NCBI GenBank assembly: GCA_038049695.1
Contig: CP142453.1
Coordinates: forward strand, 124,037,001-124,101,000
Length of the DNA stretch: 64,000 nt
Direction: 5' to 3'
Source: Cinnamomum chago
Lineage: Eukaryota > Streptophyta > Magnoliopsida > Laurales > Lauraceae
Under the pieces are notes generated by a model. It searched no databases and was not told the origin of the DNA. It was given only the letters and a program-made list of their open reading frames with translations. The translations under genes were made by a program, and so were the position numbers. Every line of letters starts with the position of its first letter. The stretch's first letter is position 1. Below, piece after piece: positions 36,060 through 49,376 of this stretch.

Positions 36060-39000
36060 ATGGTGCTCGAATTGTCGGAAATCTTCGGCGAACCGCCACG
36101 GCCTCTATCTCCTCCTCCTTTTCCAGACTCGAATCCCTCTCGCATGGTATGTAATTCCCTCATTTTCTTCCTTCGAAATCCCTCTTTCCAGATCTCAAAT
36201 CCCCCCCTCCCTCCCTTTCCTTGAATCCAACTAACAAAGTTTTCTTCTTTTCGCATCTGCAGGGCGCAGGTCTTGAGAATCTGGGCAATACTTGTTTTCT
36301 TAATTCAGTTCTGCAGTGCTTCACGCACACCGTTCAGCTCGTTCAGAGCCTTCGTTCCTTGGATCACGCCACCCCATGTCGTGGTAACATCTGAATTCCC
36401 TTCTTTTGTAGATTACCTTAGCATTTTCGTGAATTAGGGTTTTTTTTTTTTTTTTTTTGGGTGAGAATGCAAGTGGGTTGGGTTGAAAATTGGGGGTTTT
36501 GCAGATGAAGATGAAGGGGGATTCTGTGTATTATGTGCGGTGCGAGAACATGTGGAGGATTCTTTGGCTTCATCAGGAGGGGTTGTTTCGCCGTGGAAAT
36601 TAGTGGAGAATTTGAATCGTATCCTTTCTTGCCACTCTCTTTTTATTAGCTTTGTCATTTATAGTGCCTTGAATATAATAGAAATGAATCTTCATTCTTT
36701 CTTTCTTTCTTTCTTTCTTTTTTTTTCAATGCAAGTGTGAATTGAATTACTGCCTTTTGGGTGTATTGAAAATCCTAGCTGCTCAAATTAATACAAAATA
36801 ATTGGGCCCTAATAATGTTTGGGTCTTAAATTCGAATAAATCAAATGTCCGACTAATAAGTACTATTGACATGGGCCCTAGCCAAATTCCATTCTGATAG
36901 AAAATAGACCCAAATCAAATTTCACTTCAATAGAAAATATGGCCCAAAGAAATTTCTTTAATATGAAATGGACCCTAGCCAAATTTATTATCTATTTTAT
37001 ATTTTTTATACATATATTTTCTTATTTTTTTCTGAAATATTTTGCCAAAAAATCCAAATTGGTTGAAGTTTGGAGGCCAGACCGAAATGGGGTCCGAAAC
37101 TAAATTTACAACTATGCTCAGTAGTCTATGCTAACTTAATTTGTTTCTCTATCTATTAGTAATTTTGGGTGTTGTTTAGATATTTTCTTTTGTTTGTTCT
37201 TGACTCAACTGCTCAGATTTTTGCTCTTCCTTTCAAAGATACCAGCAAGAAGATGCTCATGAGTTCCTCCAATGCTTGTTAGATAGGCTCTGTAGTTGTG
37301 TGGAATTGAACTTGCAGGACAAGCCTTCCTCTTCTGTGGACAACAGCTTCATAAAGCAGATTTTTGGGGGTCGTCTCAGAAGCCGGGTATTTTTATAACT
37401 GTTTTGTATAAAATCAAGAAGCCAGCATTATTGTGGGGCGTGTTTTTTTTTTTTTTTTTCTGAAATTTAACTTGGATTGTTTTGTTTATATTTGCGAGGA
37501 ATTCCAGCTGAAATGTTGCAATTGTGGCCATTGTTCGGATACTTTTGAGCCTCTAATTGATCTGAGTTTGGAGATTGAAGGTGTTGATACACTTTCTACT
37601 TCTTTGGAGTCATTCACTAAGGTTGAAAAGATTGGAGATGTGGAAGCAAAATTCACCTGTGGAAATTGCAAAGAGGAAGTAGTAGCAGAAAAACAGCTTA
37701 AAATAGATCAGGCCCCTGCAGTTTCAGTTCTGCACCTCAAGAGATTTAAGAGTGATGGTTTGTATGTGGAGAAGATCAATGAATTTGTGAAGTTTCCGTT
37801 GGAGCTGGACTTGCAACCTTTCATCAGTGACCCAAGTGGTGACTATAATGTAAGGGGTCATATTTTATTTTAATCCTCCCCTTGGGATAGTATTTGTTTG
37901 TCATCATTCCATTAAAATCTCTGTTTTTTTAATTATTATTTAACTGTTACTGCAGGGGGGGTTAAAATATGATTTGTATGCTGTCTTGGTGCATATTGGA
38001 ATTTCATCTGATTCTGGACATTACTTTTGCTACATTAGATCCTCCCCAGATTCATGGCACAGACTAGATGACTCAAAGGTAACATTTTAATAATGGAAAC
38101 ATGTGTGTATGTGTGCGCTTCAGGCATGGATTTGGCAGCTGTCGTGTTTTTTTTAAATGTTTTGTTCTTTGCCTAATTTACTTTGTAATGAAAAATGTTA
38201 AATTGGATGTATATTATAATGTTAACCAGGTTTGGTTCTTCCAACATTTATATTGTTTTTCATTTGCAACCATTAATTGCTGTAAGAGAAATTTCTCTTG
38301 AATGTTAAATATACTTACATTGATGTTTTTAAGCCGTTTGTATAGGTTGTTAGAGTTAGTGAAGATGATGTGCTCAAACAGGAGGCTTACATTCTCTTCT
38401 ATAAAAGGCAAGGGTCCCCCTGGTTTTTGAACTTGATGGAAACACACAAGACTTGTCTGGAATGCAGCAATGCTTCTACTTCCCCAAGATCAGTTTTGGA
38501 TGGTACAGAAAGTGCTGCTGTTCCATCATTGAGTGGGGATGGTAGCTCTGGTAGTGAGGGTGATGAGGATATAGACGCCCCTTCAGCACCACCTCCCAAA
38601 TTTTCTAGTCCTGACATACTTCCCAAGGAACCTACAGGTAAATATTCTTCAACTCACAAGCCGTTCAGTCCTTTTCCCAAATGTGGTTAGTCATCCGAAC
38701 ATGATGTTTTAGATGGAAAGCTTAACCACAAACAAATTTTAAGATGCTTTTGATAATAATCTTAGGGTACTTGGTAATTCAGGATCTTGGCATTGTTCTA
38801 AAAGTTGCGGTCGTATTGCAAATTGCTCAAAAGGATAAATAAAATCAAATTGTGATAGTAGGTTTTTTTTACTATTTTTATAAAAATAAAAAGTAGTTGC
38901 TATTTATAATGGGAGATGCTCCTATGAGAGCATCTCTCACCTTACTATGAGAGATAAAGTGGGGGCTCTCACATTTAAGTTGTTGGCATTGGATATGGAT

Positions 39001-41393
39001 GTGAGGTCTCTCATGGTAAAGTGAGAGATGCTCTCATAGGAGCATCTCCCATTTATAATCCATCTTTTTTATTTTTATTTTTATAGATACCATCATCTAT
39101 AGATGTTACAATTACATGAAGAACATTATTAACATACATCATTATATAATAAATGCTGCGTTGATATTTAGAATATTTAATGTATCAATGTAATTAAAAA
39201 GGTCATTTATAATAAAAAAATTGTAAAATTATTTAAAAAAAAAAGTAAAGCGAAACCTATACCCTACAATTGATCTCTTTAGTCACATGCCCAAACCTTG
39301 TCTCATAAAATATCTCTAAAACTCCAGTCTTTAGTGGTTTCATTAATCATAGGGTAATCTTAAAAAAATAGAAAAGAAAAAGTTAAAAAGGACTAAAATT
39401 TGCCAGCCTACAGTGGCAATTTTTGCCAGGCAAATTACTCAAATTGCAAGATCAAATCACAAGACCGTAAGATTCACGCTTGAATTTTATTATTTACCTG
39501 GAAGTGAGATTTGTCGCATGGATACAAATTTTTCTCTAAGATTTGATATGAATTGTCGGATTCATATTTTGAATCTTAAGATTTTAATAACATTGGATTT
39601 TTGAGTTCTAGATAATACCTTTTGAAAATTTTAGATTTTTGCTACCAATTCACCTAAGATAATAATCCAAATCTTAACAAAGACCAGAATTTTTATGTGG
39701 TTCACCAATTAAGGGATATCTTCATGGGCAAAGAGTGAGGCGTTTTAAATTGTCTCCCAGATCTTAAGAAATATCCCCTTTAGATGTAGATTCCCATATC
39801 AACATAGTAACAAACCAAGTCTAGTGCTTATTTTCAACTAAGAGGCAAGTCTTTTTCTTATACCCTTCCCATCATTAAAATGAGCTGTATTTTTTTTTTC
39901 TTTTTTGAACAATTTTCCGTCTTGGCAAAAGAAAGAAATCCATTTCACCACCATGAAGACGCCCGGAAACCCATTTTCTAAGTCATAACATCCATCATGA
40001 ACCTTGTGCAAACTTTGCTTAGATACTTGTTCATTTCTCATTTTTCCTAACAAATTTCTCTAAATACCGTATCTAAAATCCCAGCAGCAATTTAAAATTT
40101 CTATGCACATGAATTGTGTGCTAACCATGTTAATGTATATAACCCAAACAAGTGATAATGCAACTCAAACAAAAGCCAAATAACTAGTGGAAGATGACTT
40201 TGATGTTCAAGAACAAAAAATCATGGAACAATCCACAGGATGAAAGAATTTTTATGTAGTTCACTGCAAGGCGCTGCATGGATGGGCAAACATGAAGAAA
40301 GCTTTACTATAAATGAAAACCAAGATTCAATGCATCAAAGAGAACAACAGGTTTACTTTATGTGCCTGCCTTGCTCATTCCAAACCCATTGAAGTAAGGG
40401 TCTATGGACTAAATGCCTCTAAAATTCTGTCATAAGATTACACAGATCCTCTCCCTCTTCTATCCATGGTCATAGAGATCTTCTAATCTAGATCTAGGTC
40501 ATAGCAAACCAATTCATTGGTTCAAAAGGGTTAAGATTTTCATCTTTTTAAAATGTGACCAAATTTTTCATTATTTGATAGCTAGAGTGCAAATTAGTTA
40601 GGGTTGAGACATGGGCCTGTCAAAACAATGGTTTGAAATCTTTAGATCTAAAGCAGACACCACTTGCAAATTAAAAGAACTGCTGGAGCTATGCAAGTGA
40701 TTCATAAATATGAATTAACGCATCGTACGTCTAATAAACTGGGATCACTAACATGAAGTGGACTGCAAAGCAAGAGCAAAGGACTAAATTCCAACTGGTG
40801 ATCTAGGTATTCCTGTTCGATTAAGGAAACTCACTGCCTGCATCCTTCGTAAAACCTCTTTTTTTTTTCTTTTTTTTCACTTAGGAAATATGATAGCCTG
40901 CACAACCCATTTTTTTTATTGTTTAAAAATCTCTTATGAATATTATTTTTTGGCTGTAGCATCTGAACCTACTAGCGAGGTCTTGGAGGATGGAAGAGGG
41001 AAGAAGCCTTTAAGTAGATTGCTGAGTACACGTCATGCATTTGTAGATGTTGGTTATCAAATCCCAGAAGTCCATTTGAGTCGGGAAGAGCTGAAGAGGC
41101 CTGCTAGTAAGGTCTTGGAGGATGGAAGAGTGAAGCAGTCTTTGAATAGATTGCTGAGAGGCATGCCAAATTCACGGAGCACCCAACTATTACCTTACAT
41201 TTCCCCACAAAGCGAAGGCTCTATGAATCGGACTAAGAAGCGGAGAGTGTCACTGCCATCAGATATACGACATTCTCGTGAGGAGGCCTTTAGAACACCA
41301 CCACCCACACGCTGGAACATCCATAAAGCTGTTACACAGAGCTTGGCATCTGGTGGAGACTCCAACTTGGTTCTCCAGTTTGATTCCATTTGA
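36060..41393 (+). CDS. UBP20/21-like: Ubiquitin-specific protease, UBP20/UBP21-like, 560 aa, 8 exons
   Basis: Deubiquitinase of the USP (C19) family that cleaves ubiquitin from substrates. Exons read by hand: 36060-36146, 36263-36383, 36505-36618, 37217-37386, 37508-37849, 37956-38078, 38346-38637, 40960-41393. All introns are GT-AG and the joined frame is 1683 nt. The Cys box GLENLGNTCFLNSVLQC places the nucleophile at C40; QQEDAHEF is at 117-124; the zinc-binding pairs are C167/C170 and C215/C218; the His box has H300 (SGHYFCY); the acidic residue is D316 or D317. The catalytic domain ends near 350. The tail is Ser/acidic, then basic, with a repeated VLEDGR...LL motif. This is the first ATG after the promoter. 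Family assignment rests on these boxes and the CNCGHCSDTFEP and HLKRF segments. The gene appears intact and converges on the ARF-GAP gene. Confidence 0.9.
38911..39050 (+). mobile_element. Hairpin MITE copy 1, 140 bp (Mutator-like)
   Basis: The termini GGGAGATGCTCCTATGAGAG and its near-perfect inverse enclose a conserved core containing TTGGCATTGGATATGGATG. The copy is flanked by an exact 9-bp duplication ATTTATAAT (38902-38910 and 39051-39059). It lies in the last intron of the UBP20/21-like gene. A 9-bp target duplication is typical of Mutator-like transposition. Confidence 0.85.
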
Positions 41394-43313
41394 TTGCTTA
41401 ACATGAATGAAGAAATCATCTTGTATCTTTTGTTCTTTCCACCAGGTATCTTAACAGTTGCTATTATTATCATGAGTTTCCTCTCCTTGCGTTCGGCAAA
41501 TCACATGGACATGGGCAACCTAAGTTCTTTAACATATGTAACCAGGTTCAAGACTTTTTTGCCACATTCGGCAGAGACAGTAAATTTGGAAATGCAAGCT
41601 TCTGTTCCATGTAGTCAATGAGTATCGTTGCCTGTTGGTTGGATCGAATCTTTCTGGAGAAATGGCTCGTGTGGGCGTGAATGTCACAGTTAAATAAGCA
41701 TTTCTACAGTGATTAGTGTTTACTTCACACTGTCCTGTCGTCAAGCTGATAATTCACTGATTTTCTTGTGTAGAGTACTGTTAGAAACGGGAGTACAGTG
41801 CAATTTATCATCATGCAGGCATTCCGGGCATGCATTATCCAAGCTGTGGAATCCATAATTTCTGCCTTTTGGGTAGAGTTAGGTGTGCTTAAAAAATTAA
41901 AGTTCTGGGGGAATGAGACCTCACTCTTGATGTGGATCTTATCTCGGCCGTCACATTTTCTTTAACATGCTTGTGATAAGGTTTTGAACCAAATATTGAC
42001 TAGCAGTTAAGGTTTCTCACTTTATTGCCATTGAAGTACCAAACAGTGATAATAATATAAATCTACCAAACCAGAGATAGAGAGCTGCTAATGCCACATC
42101 CAATACTTCTTTTTCCACATCCCTCTCTCTGCACACATCATTTAAGTCACAAAATTGCCAAGATTTTTCTCTGCACATTTCTTTTTTTTCCGAATTATCC
42201 TATTCTCTCTCTGTCCCTCTCCCTCTCCCTCTCATTCTCTGTCTCCCCCTTATCTTCGCTCTCTGCCCGCTCTCCCCCTCCCCTTTTGGTGGTGTTGGGG
42301 TGGATAGAGAGAAATTGAATGATGTATAAAACTATAAATGATGTCAATTTTAGCAATTTCGCATATGGTATATTTGGTTTTAAAATAAAGTAATGTGAAA
42401 AGAAAAAGTTTTGGGTCCGGCATTACCATCGCAGAGAAATGAAAGCAATTAAACACCTACAGTTCGGTTTTTGCCACGTAGGGTGTTGGATGTTACAAGT
42501 AAAAGATGAAACCCATTTTTTCTCGAAAGTAATGCTTCCCATTTAGTGCTGCGGCTGCTGCCTCTCAAATGAGCAATGGCAGGTAGTCAAATCCAATTAC
42601 TTGTTCACCCAGGGTAGAGGTTGTAAAATTAAAGCTTGCACTTGACTGATGTTTTTAATTATGCATACCACTGCAATTGTTTAAATTTAAAAAAAAAGCT
42701 GTAGTAATTTCAGTTTTGTTTTGATAAATAGAATGTGTTCTCCACACTGGAAGAAAAATAAAACTTGATATATATATATATATATATGAGATATATATAT
42801 GAGAGATGCCTTACTATGAGAGTTAGGGATGAGAGCCCTCACATTTAAGTTGTTGGCATTGGATATGGATGTGAGAACCCCCACCTTATCTCTTATAGTA
42901 AGGTGAGAGCATTTTTATATGAACATCTCCATATATATATATATATATATATATGTGTGTATGTATGTATGTATTTATATATATATATATACATATATTG
43001 ATTGGCCAAAGAAGAAATAAAAATATTTAGTGTTCGGTCCAAGCTCTTAATAGGATGTTCACAAATACATTCTGACACAAATCCTCAACAGGTAGTATAT
43101 GGTGGTTAACTACATGAGTGCATATTTTATGTTCCGACACTTTACCCTAACCAAAAGAAAAGCCACTGAATATAGGCAAGCTCAACTTTATTTATCTAGG
43201 AAAAGAATTTGAGGCACCATTGAGGGAACAAACACCCTTGGTGACCAAGTAGAAAATGTTGCCATCCAGATCAGCTCCTCAACTTTGAACACACTGAGAC
43301 TACAGATTCAGGC
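41394..43313. other. Convergent 3' flanks of the UBP and ARF-GAP genes
   Basis: Both genes end into this 1.9-kb gap. It holds the presumptive 3' UTRs, a CT-rich block (about 42203-42290), (TA)n runs (about 42768-42787 and 42931-42988) and MITE copy 2. No other gene was recognised. Confidence 0.6.
42786..42930 (+). mobile_element. Hairpin MITE copy 2, left end blurred
   Basis: The conserved core (TTGGCATTGGATATGGATG at about 42853) and the inner inverted repeats are present. The left terminus merges into a TA microsatellite and appears shortened. The right end GAACATCTCC is followed by ATATATATA, which also occurs to the left, compatible with a 9-bp duplication in TA-rich DNA. Confidence 0.7.
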
Positions 43314-46300
43314 TCACAAAATTCTGTCTTGAAAGTCAGTCATAAGGCTGGAAGCCAGAGAAGTAAGCTTCTTTCCTGTCTCTCCCGCAATGTTCTTGAT
43401 AGAGGAAATATCTTGTGACGCCTAGCAAACCAAAAGAATGAAAAATTGCAGAGACAAACTAAATATTCAGCTGCAAAAGTAATTTTTTTTCATAACATCA
43501 CGAAATAGAGTCATGCACACAAAAAATAACATGCACAAACCAAATGTTTAGCTGCAAAAATAGCATTCTAAACAGATAACCCAAGCAACTCAATCTAAGC
43601 AGCAGAGCCCTTTCAAGGGCAGTGTGGGATATAGAGAAGTCTATTGCCAAAAGTAAAAACCACTGCCCAATTAGGTTTCAAATGGAGCAGATATCAAGGC
43701 CTCAAAATGAAAGATGGAAAAGCGTAAAAACATTTCAAAGTGAAATCCAAGAGTGGATTTTTGTTTTTCTTTTTTACTAATTTTTTCATGGGGAAAGGGA
43801 TGGGATACAGATCCCACCATACGCACACATGCATGCCACTGTATGTGCTTTCCACAAACCTTGCTGCTCTTTATTACTGGATTAGCCCGACAGGCTCACT
43901 CAGATGGATGTTAATGTCAAGGAGGGTGGAAAGGTCTCTGCATGGCCTGTGACTGGAAAATGTGGAGAACACCCAACAGCCTCAAAAGTTAGACAGCTTT
44001 CAGCCCTCTTATAAGGGGCGGATTTTTTGTTTAGACAGCTTTCAGCCCCACTGATACGGAGCCGATTTTTTTGTTCTTCTGCATAATAATCCATCTAAAC
44101 TCTAAATAGGTTTTGAGTGCATATTCCATTATTCAAATATTATAAACATTATATGCACAACTTATTCAAATCTATATACACAGTGAAATTAGTAGTCCCG
44201 AGCCGTCCCTACTAGGGGTGCCTAGGTAAACATGACCATCGCCACCCCACTACATAGCTGTATATCATTTTTTAAGTAATTCGAACATAAAAGACCTTAA
44301 ATTCCCTACCAAATAATCTAACACAGTAATAGCAAGTCCCAAGAATCATAAATGACCACTTCAAAATTATGACGGAATGCTAAATGCTCAAGATCCAGAT
44401 AGCCCCTCCAGCAGACCTCATCATGAGATGGACCAGTGCAAAATTCATTTTATTAAAGATCCTATCCAACTAGACTAGAGAAAGAACTTGACAATTGAAA
44501 ACCCGATGACCAGTAATCCACATTCACTGTATAAACCCATTGGATGACTACTACATAAAACCCAGCTGATTTAATATATGATGCACGGATACATATCGAT
44601 TCTGGAAGAATTTGCCATGGATACAACTAGGATATGGATTTTATGAAATGCTGCCTATTTTGAAGTATTCAGTCATCATAGGTTGACCCTTTGACTACAA
44701 AACTATGAACATATCATTCCAACTTGTGCAGGATCCACCCCAACAAACAGTTCACCAGAATATTACATTTAACAGATTTCCAACTACAACAGCCTCACAA
44801 CGCATATAAACAATATGCCTAACTATTCACAAATCAACTGAATTACGTGTAAATCAATCATTAATGCAAGTATAAATCTTTACTGAAGACAGGCACCAGT
44901 CTGAGACAAACATATGCAGTTCAGCTCTTACGCACATATACATATGCCAGTCAAGCCTCAGAAGGGCTAGAGCTGCAAATCATGCACAATAAAAAGGACT
45001 GCTTTCTTTAACAATCAGAAAAACATTCCACATAGTGATTGTTCCACATAAAAGCGAAAAAAGAAAATCCAATGCCTTAAACAGATTATATTATGAACTG
45101 ATTACTTTTAAGTTTCAACGAGGACTAAAACCTATAACAGAATGTACATAAAACTGCATTCATAGAGTGGACAAGAATCATGCCCAATGCAGAGATGATA
45201 GCCCTTATTACAAATAGGAATCTCCTAACAAGAACTCCAGACTTTGATTTCATGAGATCCCTGATCTGATTCAGCTAGAGGCTTGATCCTCCGCCTTAGA
45301 CATCTTTGTTTTCCATGGGTCCACATTAGAACTCCTACAAATTTTTTTAAGTTTTATTTAAAGGGAGATGCTCTTATGAGAGATATCTCTCACCTTATAT
45401 GAGAGATTGGAGTGGGGGCCCTCACATTTAAGTTGATGGCATTGGATATGGATGTGAGGCCCCCCACCCAATTTCTCATTTAAGGTGAGAGATATCTCTC
45501 ATAGGAGTATCTCCCTTATTTAAATGCTTAGCTTTTATTTTATTTAACAATAACCTGCAAGGAATTTAGACAATTTCATCCTTTTAGTATGTTCTAATGG
45601 CTGAGATCAAAACCTCTCAACACTAGTTATTGATCAATTCACGGTTACCATCATTTTTTATGATTTGTTTTAGTAGGAAGCCTATATGAGGTATGAGGGT
45701 GGGCTGTGGAGACAATTTTCACCGAGTTCAGTAGACAACTCGGAGGTTAGCTTAAAATCTGTTACTGTGTAAAACATGCTATCTTTGCACCATATTCTTC
45801 TATGTGCAGCTGCTCTTCCTATGTGAACCTCGCACTTTATGCAAGTTGGATCACAAGCAATTCGTTATCCCTAACTACTTTGCCAGATTTTCTCCTGGTT
45901 GTGTACATGAGAATGCTACTGTCAAGCATTCCATGATCATGGTCCAATTAAGTCAGAATGGTTAGAGCGACCACAATTAGATTGGAGTTTTAGCAGTGCT
46001 CTCTTGGCTTACATCTATCTCCAGCACAAAAAACCATAGCAAAGAAGGGTGGGAGAACACAGCAAAGGGAACAACACCGGAAATAACCTGCAATCAGAGG
46101 ATAGTCACTTTCCCAAGGATTCAGAGATCTCCCAATTATATATTACCAAAAATCCCATAGCATTATGGTTCAAGCCCCATAACAAGTATTTATGTGTTGT
46201 TTAAACAAAGGTGAAAACCTAAAGATAATCCAGACAATTAAATCCCCTATCAAATTGTTCCAAGATGTTTTAATCTAATTCATTTAAATCTAATGAAAGT

Positions 46301-49300
46301 ACATCTAGAGTAACTTATTGGTTATGAACTAACAGAATTTAAAAAAAATAAAAATAAAAACTAAATCAATAATGGAGAAAATTGGGTGTCCCACTGGTTG
46401 GACTTGGAACAACCAATGTGTCCCGATGGGTCCTGCTATAACTATGTGAATAGCGGGGCTTCTTGTAGGCTTGTGACAGCATGCCATGGGGATTGTCCCA
46501 GTGACATGAAATCTAAGTGATGAACAATCCTGATCTTGTACGCTTTGCCATGTGTTCCTCGTGAATAGTAGTGTAGCTTTAGATATGTGCCAACAAGCTC
46601 AAATGATAATGACAATGAGCAGAATATTCACATGGTGTAGTATATCAACATGAAATAAGGTCCTACACGTACCTGGAAAGAGATACGATTGATGAGGTCA
46701 GACGCTGTCAGGTCAAGTCCGGAATCATCCATGTCATGACCAAAAAGATCAGCACTTGATATGGCGGTCGAACTCTGAGACAAAGGAATGACTAATGAGT
46801 TTAACAAAGACATGTTTTTTTAAATATTTATTTCTTCATTTTTTTGGAACAAAGAAGCAGAAAAAATCATCAATCCGAAAATGCCATCTGGCCTCAACAA
46901 CTGATTCAAATCAATTAAAGCCATTCATATTTACTAGTAGCAAGGGCATTCCATCTCTTGAAATATATGTTTTGGATGCATCGATATGGGTACAAGGAAA
47001 AAAAATAGCTTTTTTTTCCTTGTTCCATAATACTAATAACTGTGCACTTTTTTTTTTTTGGTTACTTTGGGCTACAGCCTACTGGTCACAAGTGATACTT
47101 GAAATTTGACAACCCAGCAATCAATACTTGGGCATGTGTGGTACTAGGGTGCCAACACCACTCAACTAAGAGTGTGTTGGAAACTGTGCACTATTTATTC
47201 TTTACAAATTTTAATGCAAAATCGTTAATAAAATAGATCTGTCTATTTAATTTTTGCATGATTATAAAACATTTTATTGTATGGGTATTGTCATGCTCAT
47301 GCAACTGTGTTATGGATGTGCCTGTGTCAGGTTTTCCAGTGTAGCTGACACGTCATCAAATCTGAAACAAACACAATTGTTAGGGTTATGCGACACTGCA
47401 ACCACTTTCTTCTAGAACAATCACCCTTGCACACATACCGAAAATTTCTGCAGTGAAACTTGAGCTTCCGTATCCCTTGCTCTGTTTTGATCACCAAAAA
47501 ATTGGGCTGACGAAATGGACTTTGCATTTGAAAACTTTTGTCTTGCTTCATTACTCTCCTGAACCTGATGAATAAGAGAATGCCATCACTGATAAGAGAA
47601 CAGCCTACTGTCCATTCAAATATATAATAGGTTAGTAAATCACCACTGCACTGTCACAATATGGGGACCAATGACGTAACAACCTTCACAAGACAACGCA
47701 ACAATGAACAGAGTACAAATCATCAAGTTGAATCAGCTGAAGCAACATTCACCAGACAACAAAGTTCATAAATAATAACCAAACTTACAAAATAATTCTT
47801 CTCTTGTTGTCAATGAGGAATTCACCTCCAGTTATGAGGATCACCATAAGATATTTATGAGGATCACTTGTTATATTTTGTTTCAGGTATACCATGTAAC
47901 CATATAAAGTGGTAAACAATCCCCTCTGAAGTTGATTCCATGACTAAACCAAGAATCCTCTGCTACCACGCAAAACCAAGGATCCCCTGGTTCCACCCGC
48001 ACAAAGCACATGCAACTTTGTAGCCAAGGAAGATTTTCTCCTACGAGAATCCTAAAGGGCTGCCATGCACGGCTTTTGGTGAGTGCCTATAATTTAGGGG
48101 GGTCTCGCTTTTGTGGACAATGGGGATTGAAAATCCCCCATCATCCACATGCGGAATGTCCCGTAGGTGAAAATTTTCCTTGTAGCAAATCCTCATCCAC
48201 ACTGCAAACAGTTTTGTTGTCAATCTCATCCATGATGAGACCCCTCTTTTAGCATTGCTACCTTTTCACTTGCTATATGTAAACACCAGAAATGACAGTT
48301 CCCACAAGAGCAATCATGTGGGTGCCGGATTGACTAAAATTTGGATTGAAATCCTTAAAAAATTGAGGCCTTCAAATACCGTTAAACTTGAGAGCCATAG
48401 ATCAATGGGTTAGGATGATCTAGCAGGTTTAAATTTTGCACAAAGGTAGGTTCCATCCAAATCATTCAATCCCCCACCTCCCCCAATGATTGTCGTGGCC
48501 CCATGTGGGCCATCTGCAGGAGAGCATGGCCCATGTAAACGGTGCCCCAAAATATTGCCAATATTTTCAAAATATCAGATTTATTTATTTATTTGGATAT
48601 GGTAAGTAAGAAAATTGTAATGTTATTTTAAAAACTTGTACTTCTAGAAGTGAGACTTGCTACATCTTTGGGAGATTACATCTAAACTCTTGAAGTCACA
48701 CAATTTTGGCAATTTCTAATGCATTTTTTTTTTTTTTAGGATGATGAAATTTATTAAAAAAAGAAAAAAAAAGCAGAATACGATATGCTACAACCATGAA
48801 AAAGTGTCCCAAAGACACTACTGGAACAACCTGAGAAAGATCCTCATTCAATATACGAACAAGAGATACACTAAAAAAAAAAAGAATTACTTTTCTAATT
48901 TTACCGACCCACTCTGCAAGGCACCAAAGGGTATCAAAATTAGATCCCCACGAGTTCACCGCCTCAGCATCACCCTCAATAATCACCTAGGATAAGTTCC
49001 TCGCAACCTATAAGGAGAGCAGCACTTCTACCTAATTCATAGAACAAATACCGAGAGACCCAAAAGCAATCAACCATTCCACCCAGGCCCCAGATTAACC
49101 TAGAAAAGCCATCAAAGCTTAAATTCACAAAGACGTAGATAGCAGGAAAGGTGCTCTATCGATTCTCTTCCCACAGCATGTTACAGAATAAGAAAACCTG
49201 ACAAACTCCTTCAAGACCAGTGGAGTTATAAAGAAATGTGGTAATCCTGATATTATGGAGTACTCGACCAACTCCTTCAAGACCAGTGGAGTTACCCAGA

Positions 49301-49331
49301 AATGTGGTTATGCTGCTACTAATGGAGCTCT

Positions 49332-49376
<45 letters not shown>

